Shown: positions 1 to 9,280 of the stretch, piece after piece | Position numbering within the stretch: the first letter of the stretch is position 1 | Layout of the letters: each line of letters begins with the position of its first letter | Assembly (NCBI RefSeq): GCF_004118375.1 | Contig: NZ_SDHX01000001.1 | Coordinates: forward strand, 1,739,693 to 1,803,692 | Length of the DNA stretch: 64,000 nucleotides | From: Oleiharenicola lentus | GTDB lineage: Bacteria; Verrucomicrobiota; Verrucomicrobiia; Opitutales; Opitutaceae | Reading direction: 5' to 3' | The notes under the pieces: model-generated | Database searches by the model: none | What the model was told of the DNA's origin: nothing | Seen by the model: only the letters and a program-made list of their open reading frames with translations | Position numbers and translations under genes: made by a program

Positions 1-33
1 GCTCGGCGGACTTTAGGCCCTGGTCTCTTCCCG

Positions 34-2211
34 TCAGGACTGCGAGCCGTAGTATTTCTTGTAGCTGCGGTAGTAGCGGTAGTTCGAGTAATACTCGATC
101 CGCCGGGGTGAAAGTCCGTTGAGGACGACCCCGAGCAGCTCGTTTTTGCTTTCCCTGAGCTGCTTGATGTAGAGCCGGATGTGTTTCCGGTAGGCCCGGT
201 TGAAGCGGCAGACGTAGATGACCTCGTCGGTGCGCTCCGAGATGAGCAGCGAGTCGGTGACCGCGCCCATCGGCGGCGAGTCCACGACGATCAGGTCGAA
301 GTGCTGCTTCATCGCCTCGATAAATTGGCCGAAAATGGGGTTCTCGAGGAATTCCGTGGGGCTCTTGGAGCGGCCGCCGGAGCGCAGCAGGAAGAGATTT
401 TCCTCGGCCTTGGTCAGGCCAAGCGAAGCGTCGGTGAAGGGATCCTCGGGGATCTTGGCGCCGGCCTCGAACCAGGCCAGCAGGCCAGCCTCGTTGGGCA
501 GCTGGAAGTGGCGGTGCAGCATCGGGCGGCGCATGTCGCAGTCGATGATCAGCACGCGCTTGCCGTGGCGGGCGAACGAGGCCGCGAGATTGCAGCTGAT
601 CATCGTCTTGCCCTCGCCGGGGATCGTGCTGGTGACGAGGATGGACTTCGGGAAATCGAGCTTCGACTGGATCTTCACCGCGCTGTATACACTCAGGAAG
701 GCCTCCGAGCCGGGCGAGGCCTTGTTGCTGTTGACGAGCGAGTGCTTCTCCGTGTCGGGCACATCGCCGAGTTCGGGGATGATGCCGAGCAGGTGGGCGC
801 CGATGAAGCCCTCGATGTCCCACGCGCTCTTCACCCGGTCATCCACGAAGCTGAGGCCGACGGCCACGCCGACGAACACCAGCAGGCCGAGGCCGAGCGA
901 GGTTTTGATGATGTTGCGGAGGTTCGGGGTGTAGGGGGCGCCGGCGGGCAAGGCCTGGTCGAGCGGCTTGACCGGGATGTTCTCCAGATTCTTGGAGGTG
1001 GTGGCCTGGGCGAGGCGGTCGAGGATCTGGAGATAATTGTTCTTCGCGACGGCGGCCTGGTTTTCGAGGCTCTTGAACTCCACGGAGAGTTCGCCGAGCC
1101 GCAGCTGCTCTTTCTCCGCCTCCTTGTACTCCCGGACGTAGGAGGCCTCCGTCTGCTTCAGGGTTTCGTGCTGCGCCCGCAGCGCGGCAATGGCCTGTGC
1201 GATGTCCGTCTTGATCTGGGCGGTGAGCACGTCGATCGAGTTGGCGACGTTGATCATCTTGGGGTGCCGCTCGAGGTAGCGTTCGCTGAGGATGGACTGC
1301 TGGTTCTGCAGGTCGGTCAGCTGGGTCTTGAGGGCGGCGACGTTGCCGTAGGCCGAGATGTAATCGATATCGAGCAGGTTGCCGCCGGCCTGCTGCATGC
1401 GCTCGATCTGGGCGAGGCGGTTCTCGATGGCGATACGGGCATTGCGGGCATCGGTGAGGCTGGTGTTATACCCGCGCAGCCGGTCGCTGATGATGTTGAT
1501 GCTGTTGTCGAGGGAGACGAGGTTGTGCTTGCGGCGATAGTCCTGCAGCCGCCCCTCCGCGGTTTCCGAGTCCTTGCGCAGCTCATCGGCGCGGCTGCGG
1601 AGGAAATTGACGGCGTCCTCGTTCTTGCCGCCGGCGTTTTCGAAGAGGTAGCGCATGAACTGCTCGACGTAGCGGTTGGCGAGCAGCGCGGCGCCCTGGG
1701 GGTCGCGGTTGGTGACGGAGATGTGGATCAGGAAGCTGTTGCGGATGGACTGGGGCGACATGCTGCCCAGGAGCTGGCCGACCGGCGGGGGATTCTCGCC
1801 GGGGGCGAGTTCACCCAGGTAGGGGCGCTGGAGAATGCGGACCTCCTCGGCGGTCAGCGACTGGGCCACCATCTGCCGCAGCTTGCCGCTGGTGAGGATC
1901 TGCAGGTAGGTGTTGAGATCGACGTCGTGGCGGATGGAGGTGTCCACGACCTGCTCGTTGAGCACGACACGCTCGGGGCGTTCGAACTGCATCGTGGCCG
2001 TGCTTGCATACATCTTGGTCTCGGTGGACTTCACGTAACCAAAACCCAGGGCCACGATCACCGCCACCGGCAGCGCGATCCACAGGCGCTCACGGAGCAT
2101 GATGTAGTAATCCCGGAGCGTACGGCGCTCGGAGACGTGCGGCTCGTTGCCGTGGAGCGAGGCGCCGTGCTTGACCGAGGCGGAGTGGGGGGAAAAATCC
2201 GGGGAAGACAT
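34..2211 (-). CDS. wzc: Wzc-like polysaccharide co-polymerase / BY-type tyrosine kinase
   Basis: This 725-residue inner-membrane protein is expected to control chain length and export of a surface polysaccharide through cycles of tyrosine autophosphorylation. A Wzz-type N-terminal domain has a membrane segment at about residues 43-60. A long periplasmic coiled-coil region spans about 195-400, and a second membrane segment lies at about 437-456. The cytoplasmic kinase has Walker A (STIPGEGKT, ~528-536), Walker A' (LIIDCDMRRP, ~554-563) and Walker B (LIVVDSPP, ~640-647). The C-terminus carries eight tyrosines within the last 20 residues, as in BY-kinases that autophosphorylate. It starts 10 bp after the stop of the export gene at 2222-2830 and is the last gene of this module visible here. 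Confidence 0.93.
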   Translation of the reverse strand: MSSPDFSPHSASVKHGASLHGNEPHVSERRTLRDYYIMLRERLWIALPVAVIVALGFGYVKSTETKMYASTATMQFERPERVVLNEQVVDTSIRHDVDLNTYLQILTSGKLRQMVAQSLTAEEVRILQRPYLGELAPGENPPPVGQLLGSMSPQSIRNSFLIHISVTNRDPQGAALLANRYVEQFMRYLFENAGGKNEDAVNFLRSRADELRKDSETAEGRLQDYRRKHNLVSLDNSINIISDRLRGYNTSLTDARNARIAIENRLAQIERMQQAGGNLLDIDYISAYGNVAALKTQLTDLQNQQSILSERYLERHPKMINVANSIDVLTAQIKTDIAQAIAALRAQHETLKQTEASYVREYKEAEKEQLRLGELSVEFKSLENQAAVAKNNYLQILDRLAQATTSKNLENIPVKPLDQALPAGAPYTPNLRNIIKTSLGLGLLVFVGVAVGLSFVDDRVKSAWDIEGFIGAHLLGIIPELGDVPDTEKHSLVNSNKASPGSEAFLSVYSAVKIQSKLDFPKSILVTSTIPGEGKTMISCNLAASFARHGKRVLIIDCDMRRPMLHRHFQLPNEAGLLAWFEAGAKIPEDPFTDASLGLTKAEENLFLLRSGGRSKSPTEFLENPIFGQFIEAMKQHFDLIVVDSPPMGAVTDSLLISERTDEVIYVCRFNRAYRKHIRLYIKQLRESKNELLGVVLNGLSPRRIEYYSNYRYYRSYKKYYGSQS

Positions 2212-2221
2212 CGGTGTCGGC

Positions 2222-2830
2222 TCAGATCAGACGTTCCGGCACGTAAACAATGTCGCCTGGTTGCAGCAGCAGGGTGGAATCATCGGTTTTGCTGTCTTTC
2301 CGGCCCTTGATGACACTATCCACGTCCACAGTGAAGACTTTCCTCGTGCCGTCGGGCAGGATGCGGGTGACGGTAACCGCCGAGCCTTTGCCGATGTCGG
2401 TGAGGCCGCCGGCCTTGGTGACGAGTTCGACGACGGTGAGGGTGGACTCGATCGGAAGGGTGTAACGACCGGGGGTGCGGATCGCGCCCTGGATGGAGAC
2501 CTCACGCGGCGCGTATTCCTCGACGCTGACGGTGACCTGCGGGTTGCGGAGGAAGCGGCCGTCCTTGTAGGCGTTTTCAATGGCGCCCTGCGCTTCGACG
2601 ACCGACATGCCGCCGATCGCGATTTCGCCGATGAGCGGCAGGTTGACCCGGCCGCGGGCATCAATGCGGGTGAGACTGGTGAGGTCCTCCTCCTGATAAA
2701 CAACAATGCGAACCCGGTCGGCCAGCGTCAGCGTGTGGATGTAATTCTTCTTCTCCGGGGCCTGGCCGCAGACGGCGACCAAGCCGGCGCAGAGCAAGGT
2801 GGCCAGGGCAAGGAGGCGGAGGGTAGTCAT
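2222..2830 (-). CDS. Wza/SLBB-type polysaccharide export protein
   Basis: This 202-residue secreted protein starts with a signal peptide of about 22 residues ending near VCGQA. The cysteine is not in a good lipobox, so lipidation is uncertain. A Poly_export domain follows (TLADRVRIVVYQEEDL ... RVNLPLIGEI, ~35-100), then an SLBB-like beta-grasp (VSIQGAIRTPGRYTL, ~111-125). The C-terminus (LQPGDIVYVPERLI) is typical of the family. It is much shorter than E. coli Wza (about 380 residues) and lacks the C-terminal helix that forms the outer-membrane pore. It probably relies on another outer-membrane protein, and the beta-barrel gene just upstream is a candidate. It lies between that barrel and the Wzc-like kinase with 9-10 bp gaps, so it is surely in the same operon. 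Confidence 0.9.
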   Translation of the reverse strand: MTTLRLLALATLLCAGLVAVCGQAPEKKNYIHTLTLADRVRIVVYQEEDLTSLTRIDARGRVNLPLIGEIAIGGMSVVEAQGAIENAYKDGRFLRNPQVTVSVEEYAPREVSIQGAIRTPGRYTLPIESTLTVVELVTKAGGLTDIGKGSAVTVTRILPDGTRKVFTVDVDSVIKGRKDSKTDDSTLLLQPGDIVYVPERLI

Positions 2831-2839
2831 GGCGGTGGA

Positions 2840-3976
2840 TCAGTAGCGGCTGGAAACGTCGAAGGCGAACCCGTGGTTATCGAAGTCGGCCAGCAGAAGC
2901 GAGGACCTGTTCTTGAGATAGCTGTAGGTGACGCCCATCTGGAGATGGTCGTTCATGCGGTAGCGGGCGCCGGTCTCCCAGGAGAAGTAGGTGTCCTTGC
3001 GGGCGACGCTCTCGTTCAGGAAGTTGTTGCGTCCGGCCGAAAGCATGGCGTGGAAGTCGAGCTTGCTGCTGTAAGTGTAGAGGGCGGTCAGGGCGGCGGA
3101 GGTGGAGTCCACCGAGGTGCCCGTGGCAATGGTGCTGAAGTCGCGGGAGCCCTGCAGGCTGAGCAGCAGTTTGCGGGTGATGGGCCAGTTGACCGAGGCG
3201 CTGGCGCTGAACTGGCCGTATTGATCCTCGCCGCGCACGTCGCGCAACTGATAACCGAAGCGGACCGTGCCCGACATCTTGGAGAAGAGGCCGCCCGTGG
3301 CGCCCAGGTTGAACCAGTGGTCCAGGCTGCGGCGCGAGTCGGAGGTGCGGGAGGAGCGGATGCGGTAGCCGGCGAACAGGTCCAGCTTGGAGGTATAGAC
3401 GTAGTAGAGGTCCAGCGCCTCGGACCAGTCGGTGTAGTCCAGCAGGGCGGCGTTGTCGCGGTAGGTGCGACGGAGGTAGCCGGTGGTGGAGGTCAGGTAG
3501 AGCTTCTCGTTGATCGGGTAGCGCAGACCGAACTCGACGGGCAGGCTCCAGGAATTGGTGCGCAGGTTGATGGCGTTGTCGGCCCGGCTTTCGCGGTAGG
3601 CGGAGATCTTCAGCGAGCCGGTGGTGCGGCCGGAGGACTTGCCGAACTCCACCGAGAAGCGAGGATTCCAGGCGTTCTCCTCGGTGAATTCGCCGTAGCG
3701 CACGTAGTCCACGCGCGCGGTCGCGTCCACCGAGATGATGCCCGCGCGGCGTTTCAGCTCCGTGCCCGCGTGGGCGGTGATGCTGTAGTCACCCTCGCCA
3801 TCGCGTTGGGAGAAAATGTTGCTGTCGTAACCGAAGCCCACCCCGCCGAAGACGAAGATCTGGTTCTTGGTGCCGTCGATGTTGAGCAGGGCGGGGGACG
3901 GTGCCGCCGCGACGCACGCTACGGCCAGCAGGACGCTGGTGCGGACGGGGCGCAGGTGGCGTGACGGGAGGATCAT
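2840..3976 (-). CDS. Outer-membrane beta-barrel protein of the export module
   Basis: This 378-residue protein has an N-terminal signal sequence (hydrophobic stretch ~14-27). Many alternating strands follow, rich in aromatic residues and Gly/Ser/Thr (for example VFGGVGFGYDSNIFSQ at ~41-56), and the protein ends in a C-terminal aromatic residue (DVSSRY). This is the pattern of an outer-membrane barrel, similar to the uncharacterised barrels often found beside exopolysaccharide export genes. No enzymatic motif is visible. Its start codon overlaps the stop of the FecR-like gene (ATGA at 3974-3977, minus strand), indicating coupled translation. A role as export channel or partner of the short Wza-like protein is inferred from context. 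Confidence 0.78.
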   Translation of the reverse strand: MILPSRHLRPVRTSVLLAVACVAAAPSPALLNIDGTKNQIFVFGGVGFGYDSNIFSQRDGEGDYSITAHAGTELKRRAGIISVDATARVDYVRYGEFTEENAWNPRFSVEFGKSSGRTTGSLKISAYRESRADNAINLRTNSWSLPVEFGLRYPINEKLYLTSTTGYLRRTYRDNAALLDYTDWSEALDLYYVYTSKLDLFAGYRIRSSRTSDSRRSLDHWFNLGATGGLFSKMSGTVRFGYQLRDVRGEDQYGQFSASASVNWPITRKLLLSLQGSRDFSTIATGTSVDSTSAALTALYTYSSKLDFHAMLSAGRNNFLNESVARKDTYFSWETGARYRMNDHLQMGVTYSYLKNRSSLLLADFDNHGFAFDVSSRY

Positions 3977-4896
3977 CAGGTTCCGGGCAGGCGGTCGGGG
4001 CTGACCACGATCTGGTTGGGAGGATTGCCGGGCACGGTGGGGTTGGCGACAATTTCCTGATTGTCGGCCTGGGCGCCGGCGGCCTCATCACCGCTGTCGC
4101 CGCCCGCCGGGTCGTCGCCGGGGCGGTCGAGCCCTTCCTCCGCGCGACGGGCAATGATGTCGAAGGTCACCGACTTGCGGGCATTGCAGGCCATCTCGAC
4201 GCGGCGGTCGTCGATCGGCATGGCCTCGCGCGGGATGGGTTGCACGGTGATCACGACCGGCTGGCCACCGGAGGAGGCCGGGATGAATGCGCGCTCACCG
4301 GGGCGGAGAATCTGGCCGCCGACATCCTTGTCGCCGGAGCGCACGGTGAGGTCGCCCTCGAGCAGGTCCACGGTGGTGCCCTCGGGAGTGGACTCGATCA
4401 CGACCTTGCCCCCGCGGATGTTCACGGTCGCATGCGGGGTGGAGTAGAGCATCGAGCTGCCGGAGATGAGCTGGCTGGTGCAGATACCGATCACTCCATA
4501 GGGCAGGTTGACGTTGCTCTGGGAGACCGACGGCTCATAGCGGCTGGCCAGTTGCTGGAGGTAGTCGGGCTTGAATGGCTCCTGCTGGAAGCGGCTGATC
4601 TCGACGCGGGTGAGCTGGTCCACAAACAGGCCCGTGCCGTTTGAGTAGACGAGCGCGTTGTGCGCTTCTTCCTTGGTCACGATCACGGTGCCGGGGGCGT
4701 CAAAGGCGGTGGCTTGGCGCGCGCGGTAGATTTTGTCCCCGTTCATGATCTCGGTCGGGCCCTTGGTCTCCGCGAGGTAGAGCTTGCTGGTCGGCCCTTT
4801 GAGGGCGGGAGCCTGGCGTTGGGCGTGGGCGAAAGGCGCGCAGAGCAGCGCACACAGCAGCAACGAACAGGAAGATCGGGTCGGAAATGTTTTCAT
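3976..4896 (-). CDS. Secreted FecR-like domain protein
   Basis: This 306-residue protein has a clear signal peptide (hydrophobic 10-20, cleavage near AHAQ). Residues ~40-215 look like a FecR-type beta-rich domain, with stretches such as TPHATVNIRGGKVVIES and TTVDLLEGDLTVRSGD near 152-190. The C-terminal ~50 residues are low complexity, rich in Asp, Gly, Pro and Ala. It is the first gene of the export module. A GAGGA Shine-Dalgarno-like sequence lies 8 bp before the ATG. FecR-domain proteins without a sigma-factor partner are common in exopolysaccharide loci of this kind; their function is unknown. A scaffold or binding role is a guess. Confidence 0.72.
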   Translation of the reverse strand: MKTFPTRSSCSLLLCALLCAPFAHAQRQAPALKGPTSKLYLAETKGPTEIMNGDKIYRARQATAFDAPGTVIVTKEEAHNALVYSNGTGLFVDQLTRVEISRFQQEPFKPDYLQQLASRYEPSVSQSNVNLPYGVIGICTSQLISGSSMLYSTPHATVNIRGGKVVIESTPEGTTVDLLEGDLTVRSGDKDVGGQILRPGERAFIPASSGGQPVVITVQPIPREAMPIDDRRVEMACNARKSVTFDIIARRAEEGLDRPGDDPAGGDSGDEAAGAQADNQEIVANPTVPGNPPNQIVVSPDRLPGT

Positions 4897-5032
4897 GGCT
4901 AGGATCCTCGGTGGGGTGAACAGAGGGTTATACGGTTAAATATAACGTCGTTTGAGTATCCCAGATGAAACTAGGGTATATTACCTATGGCAAGTGGATT
5001 CAATAAGCTGGCCCGGATAGGTCCCTAACTAC
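4897..5032 (-). promoter_or_regulatory. AT-rich leader and probable promoter region of the export operon
   Basis: The 136 bp between leuS and the FecR-like gene are much more AT-rich than their surroundings. They contain several TATAAT-like stretches (for example TTATATTTAA near 4937-4946 on the minus strand). No convincing -35/-10 pair with 16-18 bp spacing could be fixed by eye. Both flanking genes are on the minus strand, so read-through from leuS is possible, but the composition suggests an independent start. No terminator hairpin with a U-run was seen after leuS. Confidence 0.4.
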
Positions 5033-7603
5033 CTAAACGATAATGTTTATCAACCTTCCTTTTACGTAAATCGTGCGCCGGATGGCCTTACCGGTAAGGT
5101 GAGGGCCGGCCTTGTCGTGCTGGAGGGCCAAGGCGGTCAGCTCCGCCTCGGTCGCAGTGGGTGCGACACTGAGGTCGCCGCGATGTTTGCCATTCACCTG
5201 GATGACGATGGTGATGGTCGAGGCGACGAGCTTGGCCGCGTCGAACGCCGGCCAGCCGGAGGCCATGACGGAGCCGGTTTCGCCGAGACGGGCCCAGAGT
5301 TCCTCGGCCAGATGCGGGGCGAGTGGGGCGACGAGGCGCAGCAGGTCGAGCACGGACTGACGGGGCAGGGCGGGCTCCTTTTGGAACGCGTTCACCAGGA
5401 TCATCAGCTGCGAAATCGCGGTGTTGAAGCGCAGGCCATCGAAGTCCTCGCCGACCTTCTTGATGGTCTCGTGGAGGAGCTTCTCGGTCTCGGCGGTGAG
5501 CGTGGCGCCGGCGGCAATACGCGGGTTGACCGCGCCCACGGCGTCGAGGCACTCGCGCCAGACCTTCTTCAGGAAACGATGCACGCCCTCGATGCCCTTG
5601 GGGTTCCAGGGCTTCATGGCCTCGAGCGGCCCGAGGAACATCAGGTAGAGGCGCAGGGTGTCGGCGCCGTATTCGCGGATGATGTCGTCGGGATTCACCA
5701 CGTTGCCGCGGCTCTTGGACATCTTCACGCCGTCCTCGCCAAGGATGATGCCCTGGTGGAACAGCTTCTTGAACGGCTCGGCCTGCGGCACGACGCCGAG
5801 GTCGAAGAGCACCTTGTGCCAGAAGCGCGCGTAGAGCAGGTGCAATACCGCGTGCTCGGCGCCGCCGACATAGAGGTCGGGCACGCCCCAATATTTCAGC
5901 GCCTCCGGGGAAGCGAGTGCGCCGGCGTTCTGCGGGTCGAGGTAACGCAGGTAATACCAGCACGAACCGGCCCACTGCGGCATCGTATTGGTTTCGCGGC
6001 GGCCGCGCACCCACTCGTCGCCAGCGGGCTGCGCCTGCGATGCCGGCACGCTGGCGCCGGTCTGCACGTTGAACCAGATCTCCAGCCATTCGCTGACGTT
6101 CGCCAGCGGACTCTCGCCCGTCCCGCTGGGCAGGTAGGATTGCGTCTCGGGCAACGTGAGCGGCAGCGAGGTCTCGGGCAGCGGCAGCGCGTATTGCGTG
6201 ACGCCGTTCTCAAGGAAGGTCACGGGCGAAGCGGGCAGGTCCTTGCGCACGATGGCGGCCTTGCGGTAATCGGCTTCGCTCACCCAGACGATGGGGAACG
6301 GCTCGCCCCAGTAGCGCTGGCGGGAGAACAGCCAGTCGCGGAGCTTGTAGTTGATCGTGGCCTTGCCGATGCCCTTGGCGGCGAGGTCGGCGGAGATCTT
6401 CTTCTTGGCGTCGGCCCAATCGAGGCCGTCGTAGCCGGGCGAGTTGATGAGCTTGCCGTCGCCGGTGTAGGGGAGCTGGTCGCTGCCGTCGGCCGCGGCG
6501 ATGACGCGCGGGATGGGCAGGTGGTATTGCTGGGCGAACTCGTAGTCGCGCTCATCGTGCGCGGGCACGGCCATGATGGCGCCGGTGCCGTAACCCATGA
6601 GCACGTAGTCCGCGATCCACACGGGAACCTTGGCGCCGTTGACGGGATTGATCGCGTAGCTGCCGGTGAAAACGCCGCTCTTTTCCTTGGAGGCGTCGGA
6701 CATGCGTTCGACGTCGCTCTTGGCGGCCGTCTTCTTGCGGTAGGCCTCGACGGTCTCACGCTGGGCGTCGGTCGTGAGCCCGGGCACGAGCGGGTGCTCG
6801 GGCGCGAGCACCATGTAGGTGCAGCCGAAGAGCGTATCAGGGCGCGTCGTGAAAATCTTCAGGTCGCCGAGCGCGGCGTTCTCCAGCTTGAACAAAACCT
6901 CGGCGCCTTCGCTGCGGCCGATCCAGGCCTCCTGCATCCGCTTGGTGGAGTCGGGCCAGTCCACGTCCTTCAGGCCGTCAATCAGCTGCTCGGCGTAGGC
7001 GGTGATGCGCAACACCCACTGACGCAGGTTGCGGCGCTCGACGGGGAAGCCGCCGACCTCGGACTTGCCGTCCACGACCTCCTCGTTGGCCAGCACGGTG
7101 CGCAGCTCGGGGCACCACCACACGGGGCGTTCGTCCACGTAGGCCAGGCCTTTCTTGAAGAGTTGGAGGAAAATCCACTGCGTCCACCGGAAATATTTCG
7201 GGTCGGTCGTGTCCACCTCGCGGTCCCAGTCGTAGCTGAAGCCGAGCGCCTTGATCTGGCGGCGGAAGTTCGTGATGTTGTTCTGCGTGTTGGTGGCCGG
7301 GTGCGTGCCGGTCTTCACGGCGTGCTGTTCGGCGGGCAGGCCGAAGGCGTCCCAACCGATGGGGTGGAGCACATTGAAGCCGCGGGCGCGCTTGTAGCGG
7401 GCGAGGATGTCGGTGGCCGTGTAACCCTCCGGGTGGCCGATGTGCAGGCCGGCTCCGGACGGGTAGGGGAACATGTCGAGCACGTAGAACTTCGGCTTGG
7501 TCGAGCCGTTTTCGGCGCGGAAAGGCTTCGTCTGCTCCCAGATCGCCTGCCAGTGCGGCTCGATCGTGAGGAACTCGTATTCTTTGCAGGAGGTGGCGGC
7601 CAT
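5033..7603 (-). CDS. leuS: Leucyl-tRNA synthetase
   Basis: This is a class Ia aminoacyl-tRNA synthetase charging tRNA-Leu in the cytoplasm. The chosen ATG at 7603 gives 856 residues; an in-frame ATG at 7651 would add 16 residues that do not resemble the family. HIGH is in [15 protein letters not shown] and KMSKS in [15 protein letters not shown]. The CP1 editing domain contains [20 protein letters not shown] and the conserved [15 protein letters not shown]. The C-terminal anticodon-binding region is complete. It is convergent with nothing and divergent from ribE across 112 bp. It is a housekeeping gene with no obvious link to the polysaccharide genes on its 3' side. Confidence 0.97.
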   Translation of the reverse strand: MAATSCKEYEFLTIEPHWQAIWEQTKPFRAENGSTKPKFYVLDMFPYPSGAGLHIGHPEGYTATDILARYKRARGFNVLHPIGWDAFGLPAEQHAVKTGTHPATNTQNNITNFRRQIKALGFSYDWDREVDTTDPKYFRWTQWIFLQLFKKGLAYVDERPVWWCPELRTVLANEEVVDGKSEVGGFPVERRNLRQWVLRITAYAEQLIDGLKDVDWPDSTKRMQEAWIGRSEGAEVLFKLENAALGDLKIFTTRPDTLFGCTYMVLAPEHPLVPGLTTDAQRETVEAYRKKTAAKSDVERMSDASKEKSGVFTGSYAINPVNGAKVPVWIADYVLMGYGTGAIMAVPAHDERDYEFAQQYHLPIPRVIAAADGSDQLPYTGDGKLINSPGYDGLDWADAKKKISADLAAKGIGKATINYKLRDWLFSRQRYWGEPFPIVWVSEADYRKAAIVRKDLPASPVTFLENGVTQYALPLPETSLPLTLPETQSYLPSGTGESPLANVSEWLEIWFNVQTGASVPASQAQPAGDEWVRGRRETNTMPQWAGSCWYYLRYLDPQNAGALASPEALKYWGVPDLYVGGAEHAVLHLLYARFWHKVLFDLGVVPQAEPFKKLFHQGIILGEDGVKMSKSRGNVVNPDDIIREYGADTLRLYLMFLGPLEAMKPWNPKGIEGVHRFLKKVWRECLDAVGAVNPRIAAGATLTAETEKLLHETIKKVGEDFDGLRFNTAISQLMILVNAFQKEPALPRQSVLDLLRLVAPLAPHLAEELWARLGETGSVMASGWPAFDAAKLVASTITIVIQVNGKHRGDLSVAPTATEAELTALALQHDKAGPHLTGKAIRRTIYVKGRLINIIV

Positions 7604-7715
7604 GTGGGTAAACCGGCACTTTGTGGAAGGTAGGCCCCGAGCGTCAATCATCGGAAATGACCATCCCGGCGGACTTTTTCTGGTGCTCCCGGCACCGGCC
7701 GCTTAGGCATGGGGC
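7604..7715. promoter_or_regulatory. Divergent intergenic region leuS / ribE
   Basis: These 112 bp separate the divergent starts of leuS (minus) and riboflavin synthase (plus), so both promoters must lie here or inside the neighbouring 5' ends. No FMN riboswitch fold is visible upstream of the riboflavin gene; the space is too short for the usual element. No strong consensus promoter could be assigned by eye. Confidence 0.4.
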
Positions 7716-8312
7716 ATGTTCACCGGTCTGGTTGAGGAAACAGGCAAGGTCGTCAGCTTCGCCCCCGCGCAAAACGCGTGGAGCTTGCAACTTGCCGCAC
7801 AGGTCGTGCCGGCCGACGTGGCCGTGGGCGATAGCGTGGCCGTCAACGGCTGCTGCCTGACCGTGGTGCGCTTCGACGTCGGGCACCTCTGGTTCGAGCT
7901 GCTCGAGGAGTCGCGTCGCCTGACCAACTTCAAGGAGCTCAAGCCCGGTTCGCTCGTGAACCTCGAGCGCAGCCTCAAGCCCGAGAGCCGGCTCGGCGGA
8001 CATTTCGTGTCGGGCCACGTGGATGCGGTGGGGCGCGTGGAGGTCTTCGAGCCGCGCGGCAAGGACCATTACCTGCGCGTCGCCGCTCCGGCGGGTTTCG
8101 GTCGCTACCTTGTGAGCAAGGGCTCAATCGCCGTGGACGGCATTTCACTGACGGTTGCGGAGGTCGCGGGTGACTCCTTCGCCGTGTGGCTCATCCCGCA
8201 CACGCTGGCGGCGACCAATCTCCGTGAAAAACAGGCCGGCAGCGGCGTGAATCTCGAGTTCGACTTGCTGGCGAAATACGTCGAAAAGCTGATGGTCGCC
8301 CGCCCGGTCTGA
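7716..8312 (+). CDS. ribE: Riboflavin synthase, alpha subunit
   Basis: This 198-residue enzyme converts two molecules of 6,7-dimethyl-8-ribityllumazine to riboflavin plus a pyrimidinedione. It shows the classic duplicated lumazine-binding barrels. The first starts at [10 protein letters not shown] and includes VNGCCLTV (~44-51). The second contains [14 protein letters not shown] (~93-106) and [11 protein letters not shown] (~136-146). Length matches the family (200-220). The neighbouring plus-strand gene starts 8 bp after its stop, so it heads a transcription unit that also contains the uracil-DNA glycosylase and opgG/opgH. No other riboflavin genes are adjacent. Confidence 0.95.
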   Translation: MFTGLVEETGKVVSFAPAQNAWSLQLAAQVVPADVAVGDSVAVNGCCLTVVRFDVGHLWFELLEESRRLTNFKELKPGSLVNLERSLKPESRLGGHFVSGHVDAVGRVEVFEPRGKDHYLRVAAPAGFGRYLVSKGSIAVDGISLTVAEVAGDSFAVWLIPHTLAATNLREKQAGSGVNLEFDLLAKYVEKLMVARPV

Positions 8313-8320
8313 CCACCCCT

Positions 8321-9280
8321 TTGAACACCCGCGAACAACTGCTGGCTCTCAACGACGAGCTCCGGCGCCTCAAAGCCGAAGGCAACCGCACGATCGCAGT
8401 CAGCGAGGAGGCGATGCAGGCGCTGCGCGACGCGCTGGCCGATGCGCCGGCGGAGGAGAATCTTTCAGGCGGGGTGCCCACATCCCGCGAGTTCGAAGCC
8501 GAACCATCTCGCGCAACATCCGACCAATCACCACCCGTGCGCACTTTTGTGCTGCCGACGCCTGCACCCGTCGTCGCGGCCAAACCCTCACTCCCACCGC
8601 GCCCCGACATCGTGCTCCCCGACGGCGACAAGCAGACGCGGTGGAACGCCCTGCGCGAGATCGTGCTCAACGATCCGACTTGCAAGCAGAACGTCCATCC
8701 CGGCAAGCAGGTCGTCTTCGGCGTCGGCAATCTCGACACCGCGATCATGTTCGTGGGCGAGGCTCCCGGCGCCGACGAGGAGGACCAGGGCGAACCGTTC
8801 GTCGGCCGCGCCGGCCAGTTGCTCAACCGCATGATCAAGGCCATGGGCCTCGACCGCAGCCAGGTTTACATCGGCAACATCCTCAACTGGCGTCCGGCGA
8901 TGGGCGTGCGCAACAGCGACGGTTCGCAGACGGGTAACCGTCCGCCGACGCAGGAAGAGATGGCCTGCTGCCTGCCGTTCATCCGCGCGCAGATCGCCAT
9001 CATCCAGCCCAAGGTGATTGTCGCCCTCGGCAAGACGGCCGTAGACGGCCTGCTCGGCCCCGACCGCTTCAAATCCATGGGCGCCGCCCGCGGTGCTTGG
9101 CACGAATACGCCGGCACGCCCCTGCGGGCGACCTACCACCCGTCGTATCTGCTCCGCCAGGAGGGCCTCGTGTCCGCCGCCGCGAAGAAGATCAAACGCG
9201 ACGCCTGGGAGGACCTGCTCGCGGTGATGGAGCGCGCGGGTGTGCCGATATCGGAAAAGCAGCGAAATTATTTCCTGTGA
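8321..9280 (+). CDS. Family 4-like uracil-DNA glycosylase with reduced cysteine set
   Basis: This 319-residue protein starts at TTG (8321), 8 bp after ribE. The first ~100 residues are a variable Ala/Pro-rich extension. The rest is a family 4 (type IV) uracil-DNA glycosylase domain that removes uracil from DNA. Motif 1 is [18 protein letters not shown] (~145-162), followed by AGQLL. The C-terminal motif is HPSYLLR. Family 4 enzymes normally have four cysteines binding a 4Fe-4S cluster. Here the N-terminal pair is reduced to one (DPTCKQ) and the CRP position reads NWRP, although MACCLP keeps a cysteine. The cluster is therefore doubtful. The stop overlaps the opgG start (TGATG). Confidence 0.88.
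   Translation: MNTREQLLALNDELRRLKAEGNRTIAVSEEAMQALRDALADAPAEENLSGGVPTSREFEAEPSRATSDQSPPVRTFVLPTPAPVVAAKPSLPPRPDIVLPDGDKQTRWNALREIVLNDPTCKQNVHPGKQVVFGVGNLDTAIMFVGEAPGADEEDQGEPFVGRAGQLLNRMIKAMGLDRSQVYIGNILNWRPAMGVRNSDGSQTGNRPPTQEEMACCLPFIRAQIAIIQPKVIVALGKTAVDGLLGPDRFKSMGAARGAWHEYAGTPLRATYHPSYLLRQEGLVSAAAKKIKRDAWEDLLAVMERAGVPISEKQRNYFL

Noticed and set aside
181-3964. Long plus-strand open frames opposite the Wzc-like, export and barrel genes (up to 709 codons)
   Set aside because: They are mirror frames of high-GC coding sequence: no domains, low-complexity Val/Asp/Gly/Glu-rich composition. The minus-strand genes have clear motifs and coupled starts.
5099-7633. 844-codon plus-strand frame opposite leuS
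   Set aside because: leuS is complete with HIGH and KMSKS motifs; the opposite frame shows no recognisable domain.
7604-7715. FMN riboswitch before riboflavin synthase
   Set aside because: The space is too short, and the conserved riboswitch segments were not seen.
9097-9279. Upstream extension of the opgG frame into the uracil-DNA glycosylase gene
   Set aside because: The overlap would be 184 bp. The TGATG junction at 9278-9282 gives a natural start followed by a signal peptide.
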